Shown: positions 42,992 to 54,507 of the stretch, piece after piece
Numbering within the stretch: position 1 is the stretch's first letter
How the letters are laid out: every line of letters starts with the position of its first letter
Source: Anastrepha obliqua
Lineage: Eukaryota > Arthropoda > Insecta > Diptera > Tephritidae
Direction: 5' to 3'
DNA: 64,000 bases
NCBI RefSeq assembly: GCF_027943255.1
Contig: NC_072895.1
Location: 70,434,001 to 70,498,000, forward strand
Notes under the pieces: model-generated
Seen by the model: only the letters and a program-made list of their open reading frames with translations
Told to the model about the DNA's origin: nothing
Databases searched by the model: none
Position numbers and translations under genes: made by a program

Positions 42992-43825
42992 CATTTTATT
43001 TCATTCATCAAAATGAAAGAAGTAAACTATTAGTTAAACTTACTTCTGACTGAATTATTTTGCTATTAATTATTTTGCATAAATCTGCTTTTCATAGTGT
43101 GTAGGATATACTGCATTTTCAGATTATTAAATACATAAATGAACAAATAAACAAATAAATAAACCACAGCAATTTCTATAACGTAACATATTTTTTGAAC
43201 GATCAATGCATATTTGTTTTGCAGTTCCTGTTGTAGAAAAAATATTAATAGTTGAATAAAATTTTAATAATATCCAATAACTTCATTAGTGCTTACTTTT
43301 ACATAAAATTTGAATGCGTCACCAAAATATCTTACAAAGAAGTGTTGACTCGGCACTTGTTTACTTTTTTAATTGCATCATTTTCACTTGTGATCTTCTG
43401 TTTGCAGTTTTAAACGAGATTTTTGAATTTTTGCAATTAAAATACTTTAAATTGAGCTCAAAATAAAAAAAACTGTGATTGAAAAACGGATCTTTTAATT
43501 TTTTTTCACACTCTACCTACACACACATTGCAAGTAGAAAAAACTTTACATATTATATATTATATTAAAAACAGGTTCGAACATTGTAGTAACTTTTAAT
43601 TATTTTAAACTGCGGAGTAGTAAAAAGTTCATCAGTTGGGTTTATGTGCGCTTGTATATGGACACTCCCACAAAGGCGTTGAAAAAACACGCACGTGTGG
43701 GAAACATGCAATGTTGTACTAGTATGTGTATGCATGTTTGCATATTATGTGCCACAATGTGAGTGTAAAATCAATAACGCTCCTCGCTTGCGTCTATTGT
43801 GGGAATATGGGTAAATGGATGTACA
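42992..43825. other. non-coding, nothing recognised
   Basis: AT-rich, with AAATAAAC simple sequence near 43138-43165 and TATGTG-type words near 43710-43760. No domain was recognised. Confidence 0.5.
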
Positions 43826-45641
43826 TTAAGATGGCCCAAAAAAGTACTAATGCCGCCAAAGTTTGAAAATTATTATTGGCAAAAATGCTCTTTTACGGCA
43901 TTTGGAAAGAGAACTTTAAAAAACAAGATCAAATAATATCAAGCTGTAAACATTTTGTGTAAAACTCACGGGAAGGAGCATGATTTTGCATCCAAATTCA
44001 ATCAGAATTTTCAAAGCGTTGGACACTTACTCAAAAAAACCAGTCATATTAATAGCCAAATATATGAGTCATGATAAAATAGTAAATTATACTGAAAAAG
44101 TACATACATCTATGTCTAAATTTTTTTTGCTGGAATGTTGGCACAACTCTCCTCTATAGTGTCGCAGAGTTTAAGCGTAATCTGTCAGTTAGCTTGTTTT
44201 TGGCATTTAATTATATCAGTCAACCGCAGGTGTACTCTGCGATTTTCACTATGGATAAAAATATCGAACAAAGAATTCGTCTTAAATTTTGTGTTTCGAA
44301 CGGAATTTCGTATGCCGAATTGTTGATAATGTTGCTGAAAGCCTATGGCGAGTGTGCTTTATCAAAAAACGCGGGTATAAGGCTTGGTATAAGACTTTTG
44401 CAGAGGCCCGAGAGGTCGTGGAAGATTTGCCCCGATCTGGTCGCCCATCAACGGACGCAAAAACGTCGACAAAATCAAGGAAATGGTGCTGGAAAACCTT
44501 CAATTAAGTTTGAGGGAGGTAACTCGTTACCTTAGTGTGTGTCATAAATCAATTCGCAACATTTTACACCATCAATTGGGCATGAGACACCTGGCTGCTC
44601 GAATTGTTCCAAGAGTGTTGAATTTCTTTTAAAAAATTCATCGGAAGAAGATGGCAAGTAAACGCGGACGCAACGTTTATTCAGGTCATCGTAATAGGTA
44701 ATGAGACGTGGCTGTATGAGTTTGACATGCAAACCATTCAATGGGCGGTTGAATGGCGCTATCCGCATGAGCCGAAACCCCTAAAACCACGTCAAAGTCG
44801 GTCCAAAGTGAAAATCATGCTACTCGTTTTCTTTGCTTATTATGGTGTTGTGCACTTGGAGTGCCTTCCTAATAGTTTTACGGTAAATACAGAATATTAT
44901 TTTGTAGCTATGCGGCGTTTGAGAGAGAATGTGTGTAGGAAACGGCCCGATTTGTGGAAAGAAAACTTATGGATCTTGCATCATGATAACGCACCGTCTC
45001 ACAAGGCTCATATTGTGAACACTTTTTTGACCAAAAACTCGACAAATCGACAAATATCATCGAACAACCACCGTATTCCCCAGATTTAGCGCCCAGTGCT
45101 TTTATCCCTTTCCCAAAACTTAAATTGCCACTCCGCGGAGACCGCTTTGAGTCGATAGAGGCGATTAGGGAGAATTCCCTGAAGGAGCTGAAGATGATCT
45201 CTTCAAACGCATTTAAAAGGTACTTTGACGACTGGAATAATCATTGGCATATGCGTATTGCTTCTAATGGATCCTATTTTGAAGGCGACAAAATAAATTT
45301 TGATGATTAAGCAATTATTTTGCGTTTTAGTGAACAATGCCCGGTACTTTTAATCTAATGGACAGTGTGGCTTACCGTTTCTTGGGACCATATTTTGAGT
45401 TATAGTTTCGGTACCAGTAGCGGTATAATTTCATTGTGCCACTACTGAAGCAAAGTATTATAATATTTAGCTCGAATTTGAGAGTAATCGTCCACGGTTC
45501 ATAAGAATGTTTTCATGCGAATGTTTTCAAGCGTTGGTGATATGGGAAAATAATAAAAAAAAAAATAATTATCTCATTCTTATGGCCATAGTATAAAATA
45601 GTGTATAACATCAAGGAAAAATGTTTTTTGCGCCATCTTAA
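43826..45641 (+). mobile_element. mariner-containing element with TTAAGATGGC ends (boundaries tentative)
   Basis: TTAAGATGGCCCAAAAAA (43826-43843) reappears inverted at 45624-45641 with one mismatch. Between them lies the mariner transposase relic at 44251-45310. The span of about 1.8 kb is longer than a usual mariner, so either the element has gained insertions or these ends belong to an outer element that carries the mariner. TA or TTAA flanking could be read at both ends. Confidence 0.5.
44251..45310 (+). pseudogene. mariner DD34D transposase, many frame changes
   Basis: Starts MDKNIEQRIRLKFCVSNGIS at 44251 and closes GSYFEGDKINFDD at 45310, so its limits are clear. In order: AELLIMLLKAYGECALSK, a shift, YKAWYKTFAEAREVVEDLPR and RSGRPSTDA, a shift, IKEMVLENLQLSLREVTRYL, SIRNILHHQLGMRHLAARIV, a degraded section with TAA after LNFF, WLYEFDMQTIQWAVEWRYP (the TGDE box just before it is altered to IGNET), RSKVKIMLLVFFAYYGVVHL, WILHHDNAPSHKA (second aspartate), a shift, a degraded PQI/PSAFIP where SPDLAPCDFFLF should be, PKLKLPLRGDRFESIEAI and RYFDDWNNHWHMRI. 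It belongs to the same broad mariner group as the element at 12905. Confidence 0.87.
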
Positions 45642-46364
45642 TCTTTGTGAATTTTGCCTGAGATAGCCAGTGTGCTACGGGTAGACACATTGAAAAGCCA
45701 TCTTTGCCTAAGTTTGTAAATGAAGACGTAATGTTTTGGTACATAGGCGAGTATGTGTGTCTAGCAGTAAACCTGTCTATGCATATGTATGAACCTCGCA
45801 GTTACTCTCGTTTGTGGTCAAACTATTTGCGCAAAAGTGCGATATAACTTACAGCAAGGCACAGAGCTTACTGAAGTTGCGAAACATTTTTTTTTGTACT
45901 TGATCTGTACAAAAGCCGCAAAGTATGAAGAGGAATGCTGGTGCTGGCAACGACATTCAAGTGAAACTTTTAAAGTTTTCCTCAGTTTGACAGCTAACAG
46001 TAAAGTAATTCTGTACAACTCCCGGAGATTGTGTACATAAATACAATTTTGCATTATTGTTATTATTTTTTTTGCAGTTTTTTGTTTTGCCAACTGGTGA
46101 TGAATTCATGTCAAACTGAGTTTTATACTTGGCCATTTTACTGTTTAAAAGTCTTGGTTGCACTTATTCAAGTTTGCCTAGCTGCTTGCTTGAGTTCCTG
46201 TACATGTATGTGTGTATAAGTATAGGTATTTTATACGTGCAATTTTGCTTTAAAAGGACGAAAGTAAAATATGAAATAGTTGGTTGGTTGAAGTGGTGAT
46301 TCTTCCAGAATCCAACTAGCGCTCCCGCACCATTTTGTTGCCACATCCTCGCTACCAGCTTGTT
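45642..46364. other. non-coding, nothing recognised
   Basis: AT-rich with mirrored short frames near 45790-46220. The last 60 bp before 46365 may be the 3' untranslated end of the LINE on the minus strand. Confidence 0.5.
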
Positions 46365-47205
46365 TAACGGTTATTTACAGCATAAATATATCCAGTCTGT
46401 GCGGTTAAGGAACGTTATTAGGTTGTTAACGTCTAAGCCAGACAGTTGCTCGAGATTCTCGAACAGCGGTTTGCCCAGGGTTAACATTCTGTCCTTCCAT
46501 AGGGCAGGGCATTCACAGAGGAAATGGAAGATTGTTTCCTTTTTCTCCGGTTGTTTACAACTATAACAACATGTGTTGTGAGGGATACCCATTTTGGCTG
46601 CTTGTGCTCCGATAGACCAAAAGCCAGTTATGACTGCCGTTAGTCTCCAGGCGTCCCGTCGTTTTATGTTGATCAATGTTGACGATTGCTTGAGGTTGTA
46701 GGTGGGCCATAACGTTCTGCTAATTTTGCATTTTGTCTGGTCTCTCCATCAACAATCTGCGATTCGAAGGTATTTTAGGGAAATTTCGTTCTTGACCGCA
46801 CCTAATGGAGTGAATACTGGTACTGCAAGAACGCTATTCATGGCAGATCCCCCTCTTGCCAGTTCATCTGCTTCTTCGTTACCCTCAATGTTCCGATGTC
46901 CCGGAACCCAGATTAAGGTGACTTTATGGTTTTCACTCAAGGTGGTCAGGCTATTCCTACTTTGTTCCACCACTTTAGAGGTTGTAGTAGCCGAACCCAG
47001 TTGGCTATCCGAAAGAATAGCAATATTGCCCTTAAAAGAGAAATCTCTGATTTGTAGCCTACGGGCTTCCGCAATTGCCAGAACTCCCTCGTCGAAGACA
47101 CTGCTGGTATTTGAGAGACGCACAGATTTTTCAATTTTAAGTCTGTGAGAATATATACCAGCTCCAACACCGTGGCAAAATTCCTATTGAATGTTACCGT
47201 CGGGA
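46365..47205 (-). pseudogene. LINE fragment: RNase H domain and CCHC C-terminus
   Basis: The minus strand carries the last two domains of an RNase H-bearing LINE. RNase H: a degraded start (VGAGIYSHRLKIEKS in mixed frames), VFDEGVLAIAEARRL, NIAILSDSQLGSATTT (D), and VTLIWVPGHRNIEGNEEADELARGG (final H/D block). The C-terminal block follows after a short gap: RRDAWRLTAVITGFWSIGAQ, CCYSCKQPEKKETIFHFL, then CECPALW, ending FLNRTDWIYLCCK at 46371. Only a few lesions separate the pieces. The polymerase part is absent, as expected for a strongly 5'-truncated copy. Confidence 0.8.
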
Positions 47206-47747
47206 CGATGTGAAATTTAGTTTCGGAAAAAAAAATTGACCAGAAGATAAAAGAGTTTTCCGTGCTACAAATTCATGTGTACTCACTATTTTTGGACAGA
47301 ATTTTCGGACAATAGCTTCGGTGATTATTGGTTTTAACAGAATTATACGCCCTGTCAGGTTATGTTTTTAAAGTATTGGATCAAAGATTTTTTCTGTGCA
47401 TACAAAGCTCATAAAATAGGTTGTATTAAACTGAGTAAGACCTGAGAAATGACCTGAGAAATGTCGCAAGATAATTTTACAAGAGAATTTGTGAGAAGTA
47501 TGTTTGGTTTTTTGTTTTTGATATGGAGTTTGTGCTTTTCTTGAGAGGGTTTGATAAAGCGATACAGTCAGTTAAAACAATTTTTGGCACTGTGACTTTT
47601 TTCAATATTCGCAATGAGTTTCATCCTACATTTTTCCGTTAATTTTGTATGAAAATATATTTTTTGTAATAAAAGCCGCGAAGGGAGTCCCCAAAATTTG
47701 ATCAGAACTTCAAACTTTATGGTCAGATTTTACAAATCTTTTTATGG
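47206..47747. other. non-coding, nothing recognised
   Basis: AT-rich gap between two minus-strand LINE fragments. No feature recognised. Confidence 0.5.
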
Positions 47748-50600
47748 CACGCGGGTTAGGTTAGGTTAAATGGCTGCCCTAGCTACGGGCTCACTTGGAC
47801 AAATATTAAAAAAATTCGTCCGTTGTGGTGCTATGCATGGGAGAGGAAAAAAGAGAAGAGAAGGAAGAAGGAGAATTAGAGACGATGATGACCATGCAAT
47901 TGCGACGACGCCACCGTTCGCTGATTTACGTTCGTAATTAGCGCAACAAACTACTGATGAACTTCACCAAATTTATGATATTTACACCGGCTATATCCGC
48001 AGGCGTAGCGAAAAAGTGAGAGCCCAGATGTCTAAGTCTTTGCCAGACGAGAGCAGAGCAGCTGAGAAGAAGGTGTTGAGATGATTCCACCTCGTCCTCC
48101 AGACAGTTTCTGCAAAACGGACTTGAGGCAATCCCAAGCCTCACGGCATGAACACCTAACGGACAATGCCCGGTAAGGATGCCCACCAAATTCGAGAGCT
48201 GGGGCTTTGTTAGCCTTAGTCGCGACCTTGCATGTTTGCGCACTAGCCCAGCGCGTGCTGAGTTGACTCGAGGCCCATCGTTCCAGGAGCAGACCACAGG
48301 TTCTCAGGGGAACCCCAATTCTCTCATTTCGCGACGAAACCGTCTCCAAAGTTCCCTGTCTAGCCAGCTTATCAGCCCAGCAGTTTCTCTCTATGCCGCT
48401 GTGCCCGGAAACCCAAATGAGCCTGATGACGAAGTATTCGGATGCAATCGAGAGAGAAGCCAGACATTCCCCGACCAATCTCGAACGCACAAACAGCGAG
48501 CCCAAGGCCCTAATTGCCGATTGGCTACACTAGTCTACAAGGAAAAGTATCCGAAATAATTTAAACTAATATCTGCTTCTCTGTCCATGCAAAATTCGGA
48601 TTGATAACTAAAATTAATTTATTAGTTTGAGTTTTTACGATAATCGTATCTTTCGTGTTTAATGGAACTAGGCCGACAAAATTTAACCAACATTCAGACC
48701 CAGAAACCAGACTATATATTTCCGAAGGTTTATGATGCGCTGAATCCAAATCTGGCCTCAGAATTGCTCTGGTTTTCGAGATATCCTAACCTAAAAGTGC
48801 AAAAAATACAAAAAAAACATGAAAATTTCAAAATGCGATATCTCTGCGAAAAAAAATGATATTTGAGCAAACAAAACGCCATTTGAAAAAAGAAGGATTG
48901 TATTTAAAGATGCCATCCTTTAATTTTGGTGAAAGAAAACATCTGCAAGGCTACATAACCTCAAATTTGGGCAAAAATGGTGTTTTTTGCACTTTTAGGT
49001 TAGGATAGGTTATCTGGGTCTGAATGTTGGTTAAATTTTGTCGGCCTGTGCTATCGGAGTAATTATTTACTTCCTTAACGGTAATTGCCGACTTAGCAAC
49101 CAGTCCATCGCTTCCTTAATTGCGGATACCTTCGCTTGGAAAACGCTACAGTGGTCCGGGAGCCTAAATTTAAGTTTGATGGGAGGCTCCTTACAGAATA
49201 CTCCTCCACCAACCCTTCCGTCCAATTTCGAGCCATCCGTGAGCATGTTTGCCATGCCTTGTCGCCAAGTGTTGCACCCCGCCTACTCATCCCTTGAGGG
49301 AATGTGAGTAGAAAAAGGTCCGCTCTGACATAGCGTGGGTGTACAGGGGTCCAGCACCATGGGGATGAACTCAAAGTTTTTAAAAATGCTAGAGTATCCG
49401 TAACTTAAGTCTAGCCCATGGCCCGAACACCTTCGTCTGATTGCGGCGCGTGCAGCGGTAGTTTTTCCTACAATGTCCACGGACGCCACATTCAGCATAG
49501 CGTTAAGCGCTAGAGTAGGAGTGGTACGGAGCGCCCCACTGATTCCAATGAGGGCAGATTTTTGTACCCTCTCCAGCTTCTTAACTGATACCATCCTTTC
49601 AAGCGAGTTCCACCAGACAAAGACTCCGTATAGCAAGATTGGTTTTATAATCGTGTTATAAAGCCAAAAAGTGACTTTAGGCGAGGGGCCTCATCTTTTG
49701 CCGATAGCGCCCCTGCAACCATACAAGGCGACTGTTGCCTTCCTGATTCTCTCCTCAATGTTTGGCTTCCACGTAAGACCTCTGGGATGAGTCCCAAGTA
49801 CTTCACCTTGTCAGAGAGCACCAACGGGGCGCCCGCTATTGATGGGAGAAACACTCTTGGTATTTTGTATTTCCGAGCTCCGTCTTCAGAGGATTTATCG
49901 AAAGGCCGCAATTTGCGGTCCAATTTATAACTAGATTCAGATAACCCTGCATCAATTCCATCAGAGTGTCTAGAAACTTGCCTCTGACAATAAGTGCCAC
50001 GTAGGCAATCACCTTACAGCCCCTCGCCTCCAGCTCCTCCAGCAGACCGTTAAGTACGGCAATCTAGAGTAGTGGCGAGAGAACACCGCCTTGCGGAGTA
50101 CCTCTGTTCGCTTGCCGGCGGAGAGAGGTGTCACCCCATTCTGCCACGGCCGTTCTATCGCTAAGCGTCATATGGATAAGCCGGTTCCGACTCCTAGTTT
50201 ACCTAGCGACCTGGTGATTGCCTCCGGGAGGACATTATTAAAAGCCCCCTCAATGTCGAGGAAGGCACCTACATTGAACTCCTTCTGGTGGAGGGACACC
50301 TCGATGTCCTTAACAATTGTATGCAAAGCAGGCTCTACTGATCTATCTTTACAGTAAGCATGTTGAGCGTACGATAAACGCCGAGGAATTTCACTCCTTA
50401 TGTGCAGATCAATCAGCCTCTCCAGGGTTCTTAGCAGAAACAAGGAGAGACTGATTGGTCTGAAGTCCTTAGGGGATACATGTGAAATCTTACCTGCCTT
50501 GGGTATGAAAGTAACGCTCACAGCCCTCCAAGATCTGGGTATGTAGCCCCTATCTATGCAGCTCGCGGCATGCAACTTCGTAGCTCATTTAAATCAAGTG
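47748..50600 (-). mobile_element. LOA/I-type LINE with RT, RNase H and CCHC end, interrupted by an insertion
   Basis: Minus-strand retrotransposon copy. From 5' (about 50600): RSWRAVSVTFIPKAGKISHV, DFRPISLSLFLLRTLERLID, LSYAQHAYCKDRSVEPALHT, GAFLDIEGAFNNVLPEAITR (RT motif A), then a degraded stretch over motifs B and C. KVKYLGLIPE with broken frames, MLYGVFVWWNSLERMVSVKK, ISGALRTTPTLALNAMLNVA and VDIVGKTTAARAAI follow. RNase H: LTDGSKLDGRVGGGVFCKEP, FRLPDHCSVFQAKVSAIKEA and NNYSDS; here 0.5 kb of foreign DNA intervenes (48528-49050). On the far side the same protein resumes with QSAIRALGSLFVRSR and LIWVSGHSGIERNCWADKLA. The C-terminal block is LTGHCPLGVHAVRLGI, CRNCLEDEVESSQHLLLSCS. The 3' untranslated part ends in TTTAACCTAACCTAACCCG, complement of about 47755-47773. 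Truncated 5' within the RT; several frame changes. Confidence 0.9.
48528..49050. mobile_element. inverted-repeat element inserted in the LINE RNase H domain
   Basis: About 523 bp of non-LINE sequence starting CACTAGTCTACAAGGAAAAG and ending TTTTGTCGGCCTGTG. Removing it, with one copy of a duplicated CTA (48525-48527 and 49051-49053; GCTA if the terminal G is counted), restores the LINE protein order NNYSDS-QSAIRALGS. Inside, a perfect 34-bp inverted repeat begins AGGCCGACAAAATTTAACCA at 48670 (to 48703), with its complement at 49014-49047 reaching almost the right tip. No transposase frame is visible; one stretch repeats the motif GATATC with poly-A runs. The 3- or 4-bp duplication and CAC termini fit CACTA- or Chapaev-like chemistry better than mariner or hAT, but this is inference. 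Confidence 0.82.
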
Positions 50601-50734
50601 TAAGTGCAAGCTTGGTGCAGCTGAAAATTTCCATTGATTTTTTAATAATATATTTGTTGACAGCTCCTGTATTTTCTCCCCTTTAAGTGTTCAAGGCTGG
50701 TATTGAAGATAATGTATCGGATGCTTTTTTAAGA

Positions 50735-50984
50735 GCTTGAAACTTTAAATACTAATACAGAAGGAAATAAATGTTGTTAGAATGTATGTTTTTTATTATA
50801 GTCTGGTAGATAATGTCATGGCGTTTATTTTTTAATACGATATCCGGCAAATGTCCGCCGCAGCTATGAGTTACATGATCCATTGGATCAGTACAATTTT
50901 TGATTATTTTTTTAAATAAATATGGCCATATGGCATTAATGGAGGTTATCGATATCGATAGTTCTCATGCAGCTAAAAACACCC
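50735..50984. repeat. second copy of the old repeat at 12780-14378
   Basis: Shares AATAAATGTTGTTAGAATGT, TTTATTATAGTCTGGTAG, TCATGGCGTTTATTTTT, GATATCCGGCA, TGTCCGCCGCAGCTA and CGATAGTTCTCATGCAGCTA with the block around 12800-14378. It ends AAAAACACCCGATACA. It lacks the mariner and about 200 bp of the inner part. Confidence 0.6.
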
Positions 50985-53900
50985 GATACAAGACCGTCAG
51001 CAAAATAAACTATTCGAAATCAAGTGGAATTTAGGCAACTTTAAAGTCCAAGTTGCGCTAAAATCAAAAGAGGAAAAAAATGGATCCCAAAAACGAATCA
51101 GAACTCTGAGTAAAAGTTCGAAATTTTATGTTTTTTTGTAATGTTGTGTTAAGTTTGCAGTTTTAAAATATGTGGGCTTCGTTGTGGTATGAACTACATT
51201 TGGACTCAAAATTAATGAAAAAATTGGCGTGAAGAATATTCTGACTTTTATAAAAAGTTCACTGTGACAAAACCGTTTTGACCGACGGGATGCATTTTGA
51301 AGAAAAAATCCTAAGTCTTTTTCTAAAACATACGACTAAACAATATGGTTTAATTTGATGTGTAAACATTGATTTGTGCTTAAATATGCTAAAGGTATTA
51401 TGATGGATAAAAGCATAGGATTTTTTTATTTACTTCCAATCTGCAATATCTGCGCCATACAATTGGATTTGTTCCTGTTCGTTTCGGCTATATTTTGCGA
51501 GCTGCGGACTTCTAAAGTCGTTTAAAGTTCCTTGCTAATCTTTTTGAAAAAAATTAATTCGATAATTGCGGCTTAAGTGCATTTTCAGGAAATGATTTGA
51601 GTTGCTGAGAATGAAGTGAAGTGTATGATTCTCTATATGCAGTATGCATGTTTAGAAATTCAAATCGGACCTTGTGAGCAGCTTGGCTGCTGTGGCCTAG
51701 CAGATGCGTTTCAGAAATTCAATTAATCCACAACTCATTGCTTTTATTTCATTCAACTATGATGACACCGTTTTGTAGAAAAAGGAAAAGGTTTTAGTGC
51801 AATTTGTGGCTAAACATGCAACAACAACTACAGCAATGGTTATCTGTTCTGATGAAATCGCAGCAACTACAACTACGAGTATAAAACAGCTCGACTTTTA
51901 CCACAATTGTCGTTTGAAGCAGAAAATGAAGCAACTTTTGTCGTAGATAGTCATTGTGGCACCAACATGCGCCCACCACACTCCGTTACGAGCAAAGTGC
52001 ATACTAACTCACGCTTACGCATGTATGTATGTTATACGCCGGCACTCTAACTTGTATATGCATATGGACTGGTCATATGTGATAACATACATACACACAT
52101 AAATATGTGTTTGTTGCTGCTGCATATTGCATGCTACGATAATTCGGTGCAGCTCAATTCAGTTGCAATTGTCTCATCTAGTTTTATTGTGAAAGCGGTG
52201 AGCTAGCCTCCAGACGCAAACGCACACACAATTACACTTTCATGCATGTGAGCATATATGCACGCATGTGTGAGTATTGTTCTATGTATGCTTGCTTGTA
52301 CCCCCTTTCGAATGCTTCTATTTGCTTGGTGACTAAACCACAGCGATACTGTTGCAGACAGCCTTAATAGTGCGGCTTTCCATAACCTTCGTAGTCAAGC
52401 GGACGTTGTGTGCGTATGCACTTCACTCTGTATGTGCGTGCGTTAAACTCACTCCGCCCATTTTGCATTTTTATTCGACTCCACCACTTTACCATCACCA
52501 CCTTTGTGGTGTTGACTCGCCTTCTCAGTTGTAACTGTCAACATAAGTTTTAGCTTGCGGCTTCTCATTTGACTGTTGCTCCTACAAGTCATTCATTCAA
52601 TGTCTGCCATCCGGGTGGTCGCTTACATAGACATATAGAAACTGTGTGTATATATGTGGGTTTTTGTCTTCAACTGCGACAGATACCGCAAGTAACAAAG
52701 CCACTGCCAAGCCAGTGCAGAATGAAGAATGAGGTCAGGGAGTGGTACAAGCAAACTTTATGTCCCAAACCGCCTATTTCAGCGCCACAGAATCTCCATA
52801 TTGCATACGAAAGTGCAGTAACAACGGCAGCGGCAACGACCAGAACTATAACAGCAACAAACACAAGTGCATTGAATGCTTGGGCGTGCGAGTGCGTATC
52901 CCCTGGTCGCCACAACAGTAGGCAGGAGGCATAAAACGGCGCGCAGTAGGCGGCCATCTGGTAATGTTTCCTCTAGCCAAGCATTGCATTTGTGCTGAAG
53001 CTATAAGTTGACAATCGCTTGAGCTCCTTTGCTGCTCTGTGTCAAGTTCTGCAATCGATTTTTAGTTATTTTTGGTGCATATGATTTGTGTGCATGTATG
53101 CGTGTATGCAATAAAAAGAAAAGTAACTTACTTCATCAATTCTCAATAGCATAAATATGCACCTGAAAATCTCCCAATACTCATAGGGCCATACTGCTTG
53201 AGTAAATTGAGATAAATGAAGTTGTGCTGTAAAAAGCTCAAACGATGCTCACAGCTCAATGAAATATCAATTCGAAGGCTAGGCCAACAATTTAATCACA
53301 TACCATGCTGTGTGCAAATATGAATATTCAGCCAAAGATAGACTTGAAATTGCTGCCTGTTCATTTGTTTAAGCATCAATTGGTGTTTGCTGTTTTTGCC
53401 TCCTGCTGTTGGTTCTCAAAATTTCGGTTATCGAAATTGTGTATTTTCAATTCATTCGAAAATGATTGGAAAATGTATGCAATTATATTAGTATATCTAC
53501 TTATGCATGACAAATTTGCTGATCAATTCTTGATGAATATAATTTTAGAGACATGAGACCATGATAAGAATACACCTTATTCAAATTTTTATTGTTTCAA
53601 TTGAACTCAGCAGTTTGTTCCATACAACATATTTATGTGTCTGCAGAAGTGTAAGAAGTTTTAAACAGATATTAATAAGGAAAAGTTAAGATATAGAAAA
53701 AAACTGCAAAACAGTTTATAGCGCATTACAAAAACAATAAAAATTATATGATCTGAAAAAGAGGCAATTATAAATTAAGTCAGGTTGTGTTAAGTTGAAT
53801 TAAATTAAGTTCTGTTGGATCCGCTTAGGGTAGGTGAGGCTAAGTTGAATCTGCCTAGGGCTGTTAACTTTTGTTGTTAACTTAGTGGCAGGTTATCTTT

Positions 53901-54507
53901 GGGAGACACATAATCAACAATTCGGCCTGGCTCGAGAACCTGGTACGTCAATACGGCTTTCAAGCGGAAATCCGCAGCGTAAAATTTGTGGCAAAGAATG
54001 AGGGACCACATTTAAACACATCTGTATTTTGGAAAGCAGCTACGCAGTTTCATGTTCACTGTAGTCTCCCATAATGACATCTCATGAAATGTTTCAATGT
54101 TCTCATTACCAAATGAGTAAGAAGACCGTCTTGTTCGGCTGAGTACTAGGTCATGAAGGTCATTTCGATAACGAAAAGACTGCCTACCACAATTAGGCGC
54201 TACGTTAAGATTTCATAAATCATACTCTAAATCCACTGGTGATATGGGACAACAAGTCTGAGGAAGTGCTGAAACCTTTTAGAAGCCTGCAGTTGTGGGC
54301 TTGCGGTGAAGACAAAAAACATACACCAGAGGTCGCAGTGTACTATGGCTTAATAAAACTTTTATTAGTTCAATGGCCACAGTGTCTCACTGTTGCTACT
54401 ATGAAATATTTCCACAGCCCCACCACTATATATCCTTAGACCATCTCCATATTTTGGCAAATACCATCAACTTCTCCAACAAGACCTCAAAAATAACTTA
54501 AAAAAAA
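50985..54507. other. long non-coding stretch with microsatellites
   Basis: About 3.5 kb. TATG/ACAT and CA-type simple repeats lie at about 52015-52110 and 52220-52300. The 121-codon frame at 52569-52934 (Thr/Ala/Pro-rich at its end) has no recognisable domain. GTTAAGTTGAATTAAATTAAG-type near-repeats occur at 53775-53860. The piece at 53930-54240 is less AT-rich and could be an unrecognised repeat. No host exon could be supported. Confidence 0.5.

Noticed and set aside
52569..52934. A 121-codon frame with Thr/Ala-rich end, possibly an exon.
   Set aside because: It overlaps simple-repeat surroundings, an opposing frame mirrors it, and no domain or clear splice context was found.
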